A stretch of 64,000 nt of DNA from Amoebophrya sp. A120 (taxonomy: Eukaryota; Sar; Dinophyceae; Syndiniales; Amoebophryaceae). Where the stretch lies: positions 4,754,747 through 4,818,746 of the forward strand of contig CAJINV010000001.1 of NCBI GenBank assembly GCA_905178155.1, read 5' to 3'. Position 1 is the first letter of the stretch; the number at the start of each line of letters is the position of its first letter. The notes under the pieces were generated by a model. The model searched no databases, had not been told where the DNA came from, and was given only the letters and a program-made list of their open reading frames with translations. The position numbers were made by a program, and so were the translations under genes. Positions 1 through 12,276 of this stretch are shown here, one piece after another.

Positions 1-192
1 AGTTTGTGCTGCTGTTTGGGCAAAGAAGGCTGATTCTCTCATGCTGCTCTAGCAGCTCGAGATATGACCCCAGACAGGCTTACAATCGGCCTCACTTGCC
101 TGCTCTGCAACACACGTATTTCGCGTCATGCATTCGATGCATCACAAGTTTTTCGATTTTGTCAATTTCGATCCTGACACTCCCATATCGGG
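1..192 (+). other. 3' end of an intron, probably a decayed introner
   Basis: The stretch before the first readable exon contains the words typical of introner bodies in this window (TCATGC near 40 and 126, GCATCACAAG at 139-148) and ends CCCATA at 182-187, followed by TCGGG as a possible target duplication. The coding frame of the next exon meets a stop at 175-177, so the exon cannot start before 178; 193 is my preferred start. The left end lies outside the window, so the inverted repeat cannot be confirmed. Confidence 0.5.
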
Positions 193-3100
193 ATCCCGCG
201 GTACACGTTCGCCCCGCCGACCTACTCCGCGGACGACATGGCCGCCGGACTGCAAAAATTCCACGAGTACCGGTTTCGCATCGTGTGCGTCGTGGTGCAG
301 TCCGCCACCGACGTCGTCGCCAACACGGAGACGCAGCAGGGCCAGAACTATCAAAAGGAAAAATCCCCCCTCCCCATATCGAAACGAAGTTTCTGATGCT
401 GGATTTCAATACACAAATCAGATTTGTCTTGCAGTAGAGGAATGCATGCATATGTCAAGCCTCAGTCGAGAGGTTTTGACGTAGGCGCCTCGCATGGCAA
501 ACGTGTATGCTCTAAGCCAAACAGCATCACAAACCGCCTGCAAAATGCGGAGCGCTTTCTGGACTTGCCTTCTTGCAAGACAGACAGGATTTGAGGTCGC
601 AAATGCGCATCGCAAATTTTGAGACGGATACGTTTTCGATATGGGGAAGGGGGATTTTTCCTTACGATAAGAACGCGGCCGAGGTGGTGGTGATCCGCGT
701 GGAGCGCGCGCCGCTGAAGGTGCTGCTGTTCCCCAGTGGCACGGAGTTCCCGCAGAAGGGGACCACGATGGCGCTGAACGCGCGGTTCACCATGGACCCG
801 GACTTGGAGGAGGTCTACCCGTGCCTGCTCGACCCCGGCAGTCTCGCCTGCAGCACGCTGCCCGACTTCGGGTACAGCGGTGACTTCACGTTTCGGTGCT
901 GGAAGGTGACCCCGGCGGTGCAGAACCAGGGGGCGGAGATCGAGGCGGGGGACACCGTGTGCCCGGGGAACAACTACGTGGTGAAGGATGTGAACACGGT
1001 TTGCGCCGAGGGCAGCGAGATTCTGGACGCGGTGATGTGCGAGACCGCGGCCAACGAGTGCGGCCCCTACACGTGGAACCCGGTGAATCCCGACAACCCG
1101 GGGGAGCTGGGCGGGTGCTTCTTCCGCACCAACGAGAACGACGTGCAGTACAACGGGTTCGCGGTCCGCACCATTGAGGACGGCATGGCGGACCGGCGCC
1201 CGATCTGCTGGCACCTGCCGACCGCCGAAGTGGTGACCACCACCCCCGCGGGCACGACGGAGGTGACGGCGAGCGGCACGACGATGAGCCCCTGCTTCAC
1301 GCTGAACCTGGGCCCCGGGGCGAGCCCGATATCAAATGCAAAAATGACTGGGTCTGGAAGGATGCGAATTTCTGCTGCGCATTTCACAACACACACAAAT
1401 CTCTCATGCATAGGCAGCAAAAGGTGCCCACTTCCTGTCGCCAAAAAGGAGGATTTGTCATGCGGATTGCGCATTGCGGAAGGTTCTCGAAATCTGTGCT
1501 GCTAGGGCAGCCACGACAGACCTTCTGTGTCATGCAAAAAGAGCATGACCTTCTTCCAGACCCAGACATATTTGCATTTGATACCCGAACGGGGTGTACC
1601 AAACGCTGACGAACGGGAACATCGACGACTTATGCAAAGAAAAAAGTGTTACAGTTACACATTGCGTTGCAAAACATGCAAGACAGGCGACCTCTGTCAT
1701 GCGCAAAAAGCTTGCGAGTCTCGTTTCGTGTGTGTTTTGCCTTATGATCTCTGCAACGCAAGTTTTCTCCGTCATGCGAGGCAAATTTGTGATGCTGAAT
1801 TCACTACAAATGTGTAACTGTGACACTTTTTTCCCGTGATACGACTGGAAGTTGCGCGACTACACGCAGAGCGACGTGTGCACCCAGAAAGGCGGGGAGA
1901 ACGTGCCTGGGCTGGAGATCGGGTACAGCGTGACGATCAACTATCCTATGTAAAAACGTCTCCACCCCAGAGTCGAGTCAAGATGGGGAATCGGCTAGAC
2001 AAATCCGCAAGTTTTGGCTGTTTTGCATGATAAGTTTGAATTCGTAGCCTAGTACTGTTTGAGGTAGTTCAGCAGTATCACAGATCTAGCCTATCTTGCT
2101 GATTGGAGCACAACAAATACCAAAACGCGACTAGATAATGCTTCTCATGGGGCTCCGCATCAGAAACATTTTCAGCATGCAGATTTGCATATACAAGTAT
2201 GGGGTGGGGACGTTTTTAAATACGATATCAACCAGGTCACGTTCAAGGGGGGCGACCCGGAGGCGATCCCGCCGGTCCTGCCGGAGTGCTTATCAAATGC
2301 AAATATGTCTGGGTCTGGAAGATTGGCAGGTTTGCCATGCTAGCTTGGCAGGACTCAACTCTGTTGTATTGCGTGGCCGCAATGAGGTTCTCTTGCCTGT
2401 CATGCAAAAACGCAGTGTCCCATGCGCAGCAGGCAACTCAGAACCATGGAAAAACTTGTCATGCTTGGCAGCGCATTGCAGTGCGCTCCCTATTCCCTTC
2501 CTTGCATCACAAGTTCCCAGACCCAGACATATTTGCAATGCATAGTGCTACTGCTACTACAACGAGGGGCTGCTGCTGGTGGAGACGAACAAGATGACCT
2601 TGTCCATGGGCGAGGAGTTCTACACCTTCCACGTCACCTATGCAAGTGCACAACTCCCCCTCTCCCTCATTTCTATGGCCTGAGCAGCAATACAAACAGA
2701 AACACATAGATTCGTGGAGCCTGAGCAACATGACAAGTTTATGCGCCGACTGTCGTACTGTTTGGACTTGTTCCAGAATTTGTCATGCAAAAAGTGCTAC
2801 AAGGCAGCAACTGGATTTGGGATTTCGCATTACAAATGAGGGAGAGGGGGACTTGTGCAATGTCATATCACCGCGGTCCACGAGGACGGGCGGCGCGGCA
2901 CGGACACGGTGGACGTGAACATCGTGGACCGGATCGTTTTGCAGGTGTTTTTGAAGGAAGTGAAGCTGGACCCGGATCTGGCTTTGCTACCGCTGACCTC
3001 CGTGTATCAGGATGTGGTGCTGGAGGGGTCCATATCAACTGTAAAAATGTCTGGGTCTGGAAGAATTCATGTTTGTCATGCTTGTCTGGCATGACTCTTA

Positions 3101-6100
3101 AGTCTGTCATGCACGTTACCCCAGAGCTCCGTTTTTTTGTGATGCAGAAGCGCAGTTTGTCATGCAGAATAGGCAACACCTAGGAACTCAGAATCTTGTC
3201 ATGCTGAGCCAGCATTTGTAGCCTCGTCATGAGACGCCACCCAGCATCACAAGTTTCCAGACCCAGACCACATTTTTACATTTGATAGTCCATCACCCGG
3301 GACCCGAATTTGGACGGCGCGATCTACGAGTACCGCTGGGAAATTTACAAGAAGCAGTCGGGGGGCAATGTGTACGTGACCGAGTGGAAAAACGAGACGG
3401 ACACCTTCACCTGGGACGACCAGTCGATTATTGAGTGGGACGCGAGCCGCACCAGCCGCATCACCTTCCATTTGGATCCCAACAGCAACGAGCGGCCGCT
3501 GTCGACGCAGCTGCAAAAATCCACCAGCTACAAGATGATTTTTCACGTCACCGCGAGAGTGCCAGGCGGGCAGTACCAGGGCACGTACTTCGGCAAGGCG
3601 CAGCGCGTCGTGCACACCGCGCCCGGGCCGCCGATTCGCGGCGGCTTCACCGTGAAACCGCAGGCCTACACGTTCCCCGACGACCTGCTGACGAACGCGG
3701 ACTTCGGCCGGATCCCGCACAGCAGCCCGATCACCTACGAGTTCGACGCGCCGCAGTGGCGCGCGGACAGCACGGGGAGCAACATGGACGCGGACCTGAG
3801 CTACAGTTTCGGGTTCACGCCGGTCCAAAAGGACGGGACCGCGGCGGCCACAATCTGGCAGGTGGAGGACCAGAGCAGCACGTACTTCGAGGTGAACGCG
3901 CACCAGGTGGCGTACGACGGGCAGGACACGCTGATCGCCAACCTGAAGGTGTGCACGGTGTACAAGGTGTGCGCCACGGGCGAGGTCACCATGGCCATGA
4001 ACTACAACGACCAGGCGACCTACGAGGAGATCAAGTTTGCGCTGCTCGGCGACGGCCTGTCCGCCGTGGACCCGCAGAAGGTCGTGGCCGCGCAAATCAC
4101 GGCGGACGGCATCCAGGGACGCCTGACCCCGGACCAGTACGATGAGTTGCAGGGCGACTTCCGCGACAGCGTGAAGAGGTTTGACTTTGGCGGGATGGAC
4201 ACGGCGGAACTCGGGTCGGCACTGCAAGCCACCAGCTCGGCGACGGGCAGCGTCGCCGGCATTGAGGACCAAAGCGAGAAAAACGCCCAGATCTCGGATT
4301 TGCTCGACACCACAGGGTCTGCGATGGTAAAGAGTGGTAGATGTGATCATATTTTTTGAATTTTTTTGGATTTCTTGCTAGGTAGGCATCAGCATCTCGA
4401 ACACGCATCCATGCGCTACAGTTCTTGGGGAATGTTTCTGATGTTCATTTACAGGATTCCTTCCTAGCGGGGCCGATCTCCGCGGACGGCGCTCGCGCGC
4501 TGATCGACGTGTTCTCCAACATTCTCTCGGCAACGGGCGGCCAAGGCGATGCGAGCGGCGTGAGCCCTAGGCGACAGCTTGGCGTTGTCAAGTTACTCAG
4601 TGAGTATGAAGATGAATTTGGCGATATCAACGTGAAAAGTGCTCCCCACCACCAAAGTTGCGAAACTTTGTGATGCGAAGTTTTCAAATGAAAACTTTTT
4701 GTCATGCATGAAAGGAGTATGAATCTTTCTGATGCAGATTCTAGTCGTGTTTCGCATCGCTTGCATGACAAGCACCGCTCTTGCTGGGATCTTTTGCAAT
4801 ACAAATTTTTGCTATTCACGATCGGAAATCTGTGATGCTGATACATGCAAGAGGGCGAATGTTTCATTTGGAAAGGTTTGCAATACAAATGCTTTCAAGT
4901 TCGGGGGTGGGGGCATTTTTCAATGTAATAGGCGAGGACTTGCTGGAAACTCTTGAAGATGCGGTGAGACGGGAGGAGGCAGACGCAAGGCGGCGCCTCG
5001 GCTTGCAGAAAGGAAGTTCGTCGTCCGACGAAGAGGACCACAACCTAGATGAAAAGGAAACGCGGGATGAAAAGCTGACCTACAGGACCAGCAAGGACTA
5101 CGACCTGTCGCAAGCCTCAGAGACGGAGATTCGCGAGCTGCACGCAGATGTCGCGAACGTGTTAACTCCCACGGAAATCGCCGATCTTTTCAGTGGGAGA
5201 CACCTAACTCCATCTTCCGGGGGACGACAGCAGCTGCAAGGGGCTCATACACCGGGAAGTACTATTCCTGCTGATCATGCTACTTCCACAGTCTCCTCGG
5301 GTACTAGCAGCAGAACAACTTCTGCGACGAACTGGTACCAGAGCGCCACCGTCGAGCGGGGGCCGAGCGTCGGGAACGCGGGCACCAAGGAGCAGGACTG
5401 GCGGATCGCCGAGAAGTACGGCCGGAGGTACTCGCGGAAAGAGTTCGAGAAGCGCCTGCGCATTCTGAAACGGCTCGACGAACTGCACTACTACATCCCG
5501 GCCTCGGTCGCCGACGGGGCGGTGTTCGGGCGGCAGGCGTGGGAGAAGTTCCGGCACGCGACGCCCCGGATCTTATCAACTGCAAAAATGTCTGGGTCTG
5601 GAACAAAGCAACTTGTGATGCGCATTTCACAACACGGAAAAATCTCTCATGCATATCAGGCAGCAAAAGCTCCCCGCTTTCTGTCACCAAAATGGGGCAT
5701 TTGTCATGCGGATTCGGCATTGCGGAAGCTTCTCGAAACCTGTGATGCTAGAGCTTGCATGCCAGACCTTCCCTGTCATGCAAAAGCAGCATGACTCTTC
5801 CAGACCCAGACATATTTGCAATCCATAGATCTCCCCGGGAAGCTACTTGATCTCCGACACGGCCATGCGTGCGTTGGAGCGGGCAGAGACCAAGTCGGGA
5901 GAATTTGGGTCCCCTCTGGTAACGCACCGACCGAGGAAACGAGCCGGGTTGAACCACGAGCACCCACCGCCCCGGCAGCTGTTCGTGCAGAAGGGTCTGT
6001 CAAGTAGCGGCTGCGACTTTTGCGGCGTGTACCACACCCCGTTTCCGCTGACGGATGCGGTTACCGGGAAGTACGAGCCGTACGCTGCGTACGGCGAGCG

Positions 6101-9100
6101 CGACATGAAATTTCTGATGGAAAAGCCGTTGGTGGTGGACGATTACACCGGGGAGGTTAGGGACTCCGCGTTCACGCTGACGTGGAACCGCACCCATTCG
6201 GTCTACCAGATCGTGGACGCGCGGCGCAGGAGGATTGTGGCGCAGACGACAAACACGCTGGCGACGCGGGACGGAAAGCGAGTTCGCCTTCTCAGTGCGG
6301 ACGATTTGATGAGTGCTAGAAGCAGTAGAAATAGCACGAGTAGATCTTCGACTTCTTCGCAAGAACAATCCTCTAGTACTTTTTGGTCCATCTTCGGCGC
6401 AACCAGTTCTACAGAAGACGTGGAAGACGATCCCACAGCAGTTGCTGCAAGCAGACGAGCGCTTGTCTCCTCCCCGGCGCGCGAAGCGGACAGCACGCTC
6501 GGTGGGCCCTTGCTTCTCCGGCACCCAGAGGCACTGGAGTGGGCTCCGGCATTCGTGAAACTGCGTGCTGTGCCGGCGGTAATCCACGAATGTCCGTCGA
6601 GTTTCTGCGACGATGTCGGCCTACTTTGCTTCACGGGATCCTTTCGTGCCCAGCGGGTCGGCGGCCCGGTCTGGGGAAAGGAGCACATGCGGTGGCAGTG
6701 CTGCGGCGAGAAAAACCCGGAGACGCTGTGCAATCAACCGCCTTGCTGGTTCGCTCAGAAGTGTCCCCGCCCGAAAGAAGAGGTAAAGAAGGAGTTCGAG
6801 AAAAAGCAGCGCACGCAGCTCCGCCAGCTGCGGGCCGAGGTTTTGCAACACCGCAGCCGAACGGCGAGCTCACGCGAGGGCTCGTTGACGGACCTATTGG
6901 CAGGAGCACCTACAAGTCGTAGAAACGCGGAAAACACCAGGGCGAATAAAGCTGCGTCTTCAGCATCTTCCACCTCCTCTAGTTCATCTCCGCTCGAGAA
7001 CACCAGTATGTCGCGAAAACTGCAGGCCCGGGACGAGCGGCGGCGTCGGTTGGAGGAAGCGATTTTCACGCAGGAGTACCAGGCGCAGGAGTACAGCCGC
7101 GGCGACCGCGAAACGTGGTTCGACCGGTGGATGTGCGACGAGGCCAGCAGGAACACGACGGTGGGGCGGATGTGGAAGAAGTTCAATTGGACCATCGACA
7201 ACGCGCCGATCTCCTTTGCCGACCGGGCTCGCGCCTACGAACTCTACCACAGCAGTCCGCAGAGGCAACTGCAGATGGCGGGCGCTTTGATGCTGGACCA
7301 AACGACGATTGACCAATACGGCCAGATCTCTTTCGTCGAAAAGTACGAACTCCCGCTCCTGCGGGACGCGAAGCGCATGAACCTGCAAGAGCAGATCGGG
7401 TTGCAGACGGCCACGCTGGTCGACGCGAAGAGCGAGATCGAGTACAATTCGCTGGACCCGGCTTCGGCCGCGGCCTTCCGAGCGGACGACGCGAGCAAAC
7501 TGCTCGCGGAGCGGCGGAACCAAATGGACACGCGGCGGAACATCTCGCAAGCGATGACGCGATTGAGTCTATCAAATGCAAAAATGTCTGGGTCTGGAAG
7601 GATCCAAACTTGTCATGCTATCTTTGGACTCTAAAAAAATCTGTATTGCATGACCAGGAAGAGGAGCGCAGATTGTGCTACGTGGAGAGGGCATTTGTCA
7701 TGCGGAATAGGCATCAGGAAAAGATCTGTGATGCTAGGCCGTGCATTACAGACATCCTGGGTCATGCAAAACATGCGTGACAAGTCTCAGAATCTTCCAG
7801 ACCCAGACATATTTGCATTTGATAGAGTCTGTACCGGGACAAGCTTGTCCGCGCCTTAATCCCCACGCTCGTCGTGAACGCGCGACAGCCGCTGAGTTTC
7901 GACACCACCTCGTTCACGATGGACGTCGGACGGCAGACCAACATGAGCGCGGTCAGTTCGGCTTTCGTCTTCCCTTCCGAGTTCATCGTGCCCAACGATT
8001 CCCCGCCCGAGAGGACGGCGACCAACAACGTGACCGCGCTGGCGTATCAGTTCATACGCTACAAAAACAACATTTACTACTGGAGCCCTTCGAACCCGAA
8101 GAGCCAGGAGTCGGCGGTGATCACGCTCCTGATGTTTTACGCGGACGCCCGGGAGTATCCGGTGTGCGTTGCCGGCAGTGGGTGCAACGAGGGCAACGAA
8201 TTCATCCGCGTTTTCGCGGACTACCAGGTCTACAGTTCCGGAGTGTGCTTGATTTGGGACCGATTCTTCCCCGACACGGCGGGCGGGGCGTGGAATGGCC
8301 GCGACATTATAAACGACGGGAACGGGTGCTTGACTCTCACGCTCGGCGACATCGGGTTCTTCGTGGACGGGCGCCCGTCGCACATCTACTCTTTAACCGA
8401 GGCCAGCATTTTCCCTTTAAGCCGGCTGGTGTCCCGGACAAAGCTGAGCACGTTCGCGACGCTGATCATCCTGCTTTTGTTGAATTGGATGCTGGTTTTT
8501 TTAGGGTACAAGCAGGACGAGAAGGTGCGCAGCGAGCAACGACAGGGGGTTCGGCCGTACGTCAGTTATCATCTCGACGGCGATGGCATCCACACGCCGC
8601 TCACGTGCGAGGACCCGATCGCCTACAAATTCGCGGAGGACAGAAATCAATTATTCGTCAAAACGTTCTGGAACGTGATGAAGCGCGAGCATTTGGCGAT
8701 TGGCCCGCTGTTTTACCACGAGACTTTCACGCGCCCGCAGCGGCTGCTCTGTACCATGACGCTGATCCAGGGGCTGTTGGCGTTGAACGCCGCGGTGTAC
8801 GGGAATCCCAACGCGCTGGCGAGTGCGGACCAGTACGTGATTAGCGGGATTCTGTCCGCACTGTTGATGTTCCCCGTCTACTGCGTCTTTTTACTCCTCT
8901 TCTCGCAAAGGCCCACCCCGGTGAAGCGACGGATGATCAAGCGGCGGGCCATGAACCGGGATTTGGACCTGATCAACGCCGAGAAGGAGAAGTTGATCGC
9001 CCAATCCAGTATGCTACCGGCGTCCGCTCTGACGCAGCTGTCCGGCGGTCGGGGCCAGGCGTTGCCGATCGGAAATCTCGCGGCGCACAACGAGAACATG

Positions 9101-12100
9101 TCACTTTTAGCGCTACCGCCCCCGATCGCGTCGCCCAGCGTGGTCGGGCGGTCGGGACAACTGGCGCTGCCCGGTCCGGGCCCCGGGGGAAACCCGCCGG
9201 CGCCCAAGTACCCGCCACCCCCGGGGTACGCAAAGGCGTTGCCGCCGCCCCAGGAGTTGCTGCCGCCCATCTACTTCAACAAGGCAGGCATGCCGCAACT
9301 CCCCGCGCTCCCCTCGTTTGAGCCGCAGGCGAAGGCCGCGACGCCCCCGGCACCGCCGGGCGTGGGAGGCGGAGGTGGCACACCGCTGGGCGGAATGCGG
9401 GCGATCTCGCCGCGGCAGGCCAAGCCGCCCCCGCCGGCGCTGTTGCCGCCCGGTGCCGGTAGTCCAGCGGTTCCCCCCGGGCCGCCGCCCGCGGCGGAAG
9501 GGGCGCACAACGCTCCAGAGGACTTCTCCGCAGACGAGTCTTCGTTCAGCAGCGACAGTGAAGAGAACGGCGAGAACTATCGCAATCCAGAGGGAGCGGT
9601 GCCTTATCTCTTCTCGGAGGACGAGATTTCGAATTTCTCCGGTAGTGAAGAGCGAGGGAATTCATTCTCCTCAACGACTGGGAGAATAAGGCGTGGTGAG
9701 TCCTCAGCGCACAGCGAAGCTGCGTCTGTGATCGATCGGGAAGATGCGGAGGAGAGAAGTTCCTCTTCATCCAGGAGCCGGCGTCGGCATTTTCAGGAAG
9801 GGCAACACGAAATGGCGCCGCCACCACCCCCGCCACCTGGTGGTACATTCATCTTTTGCGTTTGATTTATTTCCCTTTCGGAGATTTCTGAAATTCTGAT
9901 TACCGCCGAAAAGTGCACCAGTTTCCGCACGAAACTATGTTGAAACCCATTCGAAAATAACCTATCAGGTCCACCGGGTGCGCAGCGCCCGCCGCCACCT
10001 CCGCGCCCGCCAAATTTGAACCTGTCGGGTAATATGCCAGCGATGCCAACGTACGGATCCTCCTTCGAGCCCAAAACGCCGTCGATGCCCCCACCATCCG
10101 CCCGGGGATTCTTACCGGCAACTCCAAAAGGCCTGCCGCCCATTATCCCGTTCGGTACGATGCGGCCGGACACGCTGATTCAGCGCGGGCAGCCACCCGC
10201 CTTCCACCCCGCGCCCTTCAGAATGCCGCCGCCACCAGGCATGGGCGGCATGGGTCGACCGCCTCCGCCGGCCGGACCGGGGGCTTTGACCGGATATGAG
10301 TTGGCGCTTCCTGGTCCGCCTGGAGCGCCGCCGGGTTCAGGTAAGATAAAGATTTGTTGTTTCGATTTCGCATGCCTGAAAGTACGGTACAATGCCGAAA
10401 AAATGCTCGCGCAGCTGAAGATTATGTAGAAGATGATGAGATCAGCGAAAAGAAACGCGCCACACTACGTACAAAATGACTCTAGGATTTCCACCAGGAG
10501 CACCCCCACCTGGTGCTGGAGCTGCTCCAAGCGTGACCGGTGTGCCCCTTCCGCCGCCGCCACCCCGGGAGGACGATTCCGCGTTCGTCCGGAGGGTACG
10601 GCTGATCTACATGGACCGGGTCATGCGCGAGCACCAGAAGCAGGAGCTCCTGGAATTGGACGCGGTGGGCAGGCCCATACCAAATTGGGTGTTCCAGCTT
10701 TCCACCATAATGCCCTACATGACCTCCGCAGTCTTCGTCCTCGGCTGCATCTGCGTCATCATGATTTACGCCATCAAGTTCGATTCGTGGCAGGAGGAGC
10801 ACTGGTACTTACAGCTATTTTCAAAAAGATAAAGAACATACCGCGAGCGATTTTCGTTGTGTCATGCTCATGTGGATGTGCGCCAGACCATCGTTGATAG
10901 AAATCTACTTCACGACTACAATCTTGTGAAGTCCGTACCGGCCTTCTTTTCAGAGAATCTTTGATGAAACGACACGACTATCAAAAGGTATTACGCGTGC
11001 ATCATTGGGTTTTTCATGGTGGTGTTTCTCCTCGACGTGATTCGCGCGGCCGTAATTACTGTGGTGGAACTCCGCAAGTTCGAGATTCGTAAGCGGTCAA
11101 AAGCAGGGGAGTTTGTCGTGCGCAGGGTGCAGAAGCAGGACGACCACGACAGTTTACCCGGTATCTTGAAGCCGAAACCAAAGCACAAGGCATCCGCAAC
11201 GCCGGCGGCCCCGAAAGTGGCACCAAAATTCGCCAATATGGAACGACCACGATTTTTACCAGAGCCACCAGGAGGGGCGCCCATGATGGGAGGGACTTAT
11301 GGTAAAAGCGATGAATATGTACGGTCTCGTTCATCTGCTCGGGTTGCCTGTTGCTTCAAGTTGGATGCAGCTCTAGTCTACTTAAGTGAGGAACAATGAT
11401 CGTTGCGCTCGCATGCAATTGTAACTTGAAAAAATTAAGAAACCGTACCATTTTACAACAGATTCTTCTTTTCGCACGACCGGTGGTGGGTCCCCGCCTC
11501 CCCCTCCGATAATGCCGCCTCCTGGGATAAGCGAGTGTCAACATGTGGGAAAGCGTAAAACGTGAAGAGACTTGAATCTCAAAGAAGTTTTGTGTTCTTG
11601 CATGTGATCTGATCTGCAGACTAAGTAATACAAGCGTTGGCAGGTTTATTTGCACCAACCAGTTGCATTTTTTGTGAGGAAGAAACAGTGCGAGTAAGTA
11701 GAAATTTCACACTACTTAGCGATTTTCCAGTTCTTGGCGCTTCCATACGGGAACCGCACACCGCCGCCACCGGGTGCACGGACGCCGCCGCCCGGAACTC
11801 CCGGGCGCAGAACGCCACCGGGCGGCCGGGGGCCCAATGTGCCGTTCGGGCAAGCCTCTCCGATGACACGCAAGCAGGCCGGAGACGTCTCCCCCGCGGG
11901 CTCCAACTTCAGCCAGACGCTCCAGGAGCGAAGGGCCATGGGACACAGCACGACCAACGCATCGCAAACTGCTCCGGGGGGTGGATTCCCCAAGTAAAAG
12001 TCCTCAGATAGATTGAGATCGAGTTCTTAACTGTTCGTCATCTAGTCAGCTAGGTAAAGTTCATCGTGTTTTTCTTTCGTCTATTCGTATTCATGCATTC

Positions 12101-12276
12101 GCATTTTAAGTGCAACATCAACATCAACACATCTCAGACCGCCACCGGTTCCGTCTAGTTCGACGAGCCCGAGGTCGACAACCCCGCCCGCCTTCCCCCG
12201 TGGGTCTCCGGTTCCAGGCGGGTCCGCTGTCAACCGATCTGGCTCCAGAACGCCACCGCGAACACCACCTAAATAG
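193..12276 (+). CDS. polycystin-1-like REJ/GPS membrane protein (5' partial)
   Basis: Exons: about 193-348, 675-1329, 1589-1630, 1847-1941, 2233-2290, 2550-2638, 2873-3032, 3293-4326, 4455-4624, 4936-5573, 5833-7569, 7830-9842, 9969-10340, 10498-10804, 10988-11301, 11462-11544, 11731-11993, 12138-12276. They join in one frame (about 2,774 residues) and end at TAA... no, at TAG 12274-12276. The region at 3300-4100 looks like a receptor-for-egg-jelly module (Y-x-W strands, then GPP-x-GG-x4-P). A GPS-like motif lies at about 8230-8370 (CLIWD, GGAW, GC) but lacks a clear HLT/HLS cleavage triplet. Membrane segments are at about 8444-8510, 8742-8803, 8834-8910, 10698-10780 and 10989-11066; segments 2-5 resemble TM2-TM5 of polycystin-1. 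The loop and tail are proline-rich. No PLAT domain and no TRP-like channel segments are visible. In the family such proteins act at the cell surface in adhesion or mechanosensing. The tenth and last introner is at 7570-7824; beyond it all introns are GT-AG. Family placement is by eye; the exon at 11462-11544 is the least certain. Confidence 0.8.
349..669 (+). mobile_element. introner 1 (family B), 321 bp
   Basis: Left end TATCAAAAGGAAAAATCCCC, right end GGGGGATTTTTCCTTACGATA in inverted form. The duplication AGAAC is at 344-348 and 670-674. Removal rejoins CAG AAC with GCG GCC in frame (phase 0). The body resembles the introner at 32967-33288. Confidence 0.9.
1330..1583 (+). mobile_element. 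introner 2 (family A, body type A-2), 254 bp
   Basis: TATCAAATGCAAAAATG with GGGTCTGGAAG at the left, and the inverted form ending GCATTTGATA at the right. Duplication CCCGA at 1325-1329 and 1584-1588. Removal gives A-S-P-N-G-V-Y in frame (phase 1). The body matches introners at 5574 and 18442 in the same orientation. Confidence 0.93.
1631..1841 (+). mobile_element. introner 3 (family C), 211 bp
   Basis: Terminal repeat of a different family: TATGCAAAGAAAAAAGTG then TTACAGTTACAC at the left, inverted at the right (GTGTAACTGTGACACTTTT, ending GTGATA). Duplication CGACT at 1626-1630 and 1842-1846. The body still has the shared words GTCATGC and TGTGATGC. Insertion is phase 1. Confidence 0.9.
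1942..2227 (+). mobile_element. introner 4 (family D, B-related), 286 bp
   Basis: Left TATCCTATGTAAAAACGTC followed by TCCACCCC; right GGGGTGGGGACGTTTTTAAA ending ACGATA. Duplication TCAAC at 1937-1941 and 2228-2232. Removal joins ATC AAC to CAG GTC (phase 0). Confidence 0.88.
2291..2544 (+). mobile_element. introner 5 (family A, body type A-3), 254 bp
   Basis: Family A terminal repeats, right end GCAATGCATA. Duplication GTGCT at 2286-2290 and 2545-2549. Removal gives E-C-Y-C-Y-Y-N in frame (phase 1). The body shares segments with introners at 3033, 22317 and 61220. Confidence 0.92.
2639..2867 (+). mobile_element. introner 6 (family E), 229 bp
   Basis: Left TATGCAAGTGCACAACTCCC then CCTCTCCCTCATTT; right is the inverted form ending TGTCATA. 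Duplication TCACC at 2634-2638 and 2868-2872. Phase 0 insertion between GTC ACC and GCG GTC. Confidence 0.88.
3033..3287 (+). mobile_element. introner 7 (family A, body type A-3), 255 bp
   Basis: Left TATCAACTGTAAAAATG, right ACATTTGATA. Duplication GTCCA at 3028-3032 and 3288-3292. Removal gives G-S-I-T-R-D-P in frame (phase 1). Confidence 0.92.
4625..4930 (+). mobile_element. introner 8 (B-related), 306 bp
   Basis: Left TATCAACGTGAAAAGTGC then TCCCCACC; right GGGGGTGGGGGCATTTTTC ending TGTAATA. Duplication GGCGA at 4620-4624 and 4931-4935. Removal joins GGC GA to G GAC (phase 2). Confidence 0.85.
5574..5827 (+). mobile_element. introner 9 (family A, body type A-2), 254 bp
   Basis: Left TATCAACTGCAAAAATG, right GCAATCCATA. 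Duplication GATCT at 5569-5573 and 5828-5832. Phase 1; the join reads P-R-I-S-P-G-S. The body is close to introners at 1330 and 18442. Confidence 0.92.
7570..7824 (+). mobile_element. introner 10 (family A, body type A-1), 255 bp
   Basis: Perfect TATCAAATGC ends. Duplication GAGTC at 7565-7569 and 7825-7829. Phase 1; the join reads T-R-L-S-L-Y-R-D. The body matches introners at 17692 and 27962 in the same orientation and the one at 61527 in reverse. Confidence 0.93.

Noticed and set aside
573-674. Apparent coding start of the frame beginning at 573
   Set aside because: The first 34 codons lie inside introner 1; the real exon starts at 675.
349-3287. CRISPR-like regular repeats
   Set aside because: The repeats are paired inverted ends of about 250-bp units, with unique coding sequence between; nothing is bacterial here.
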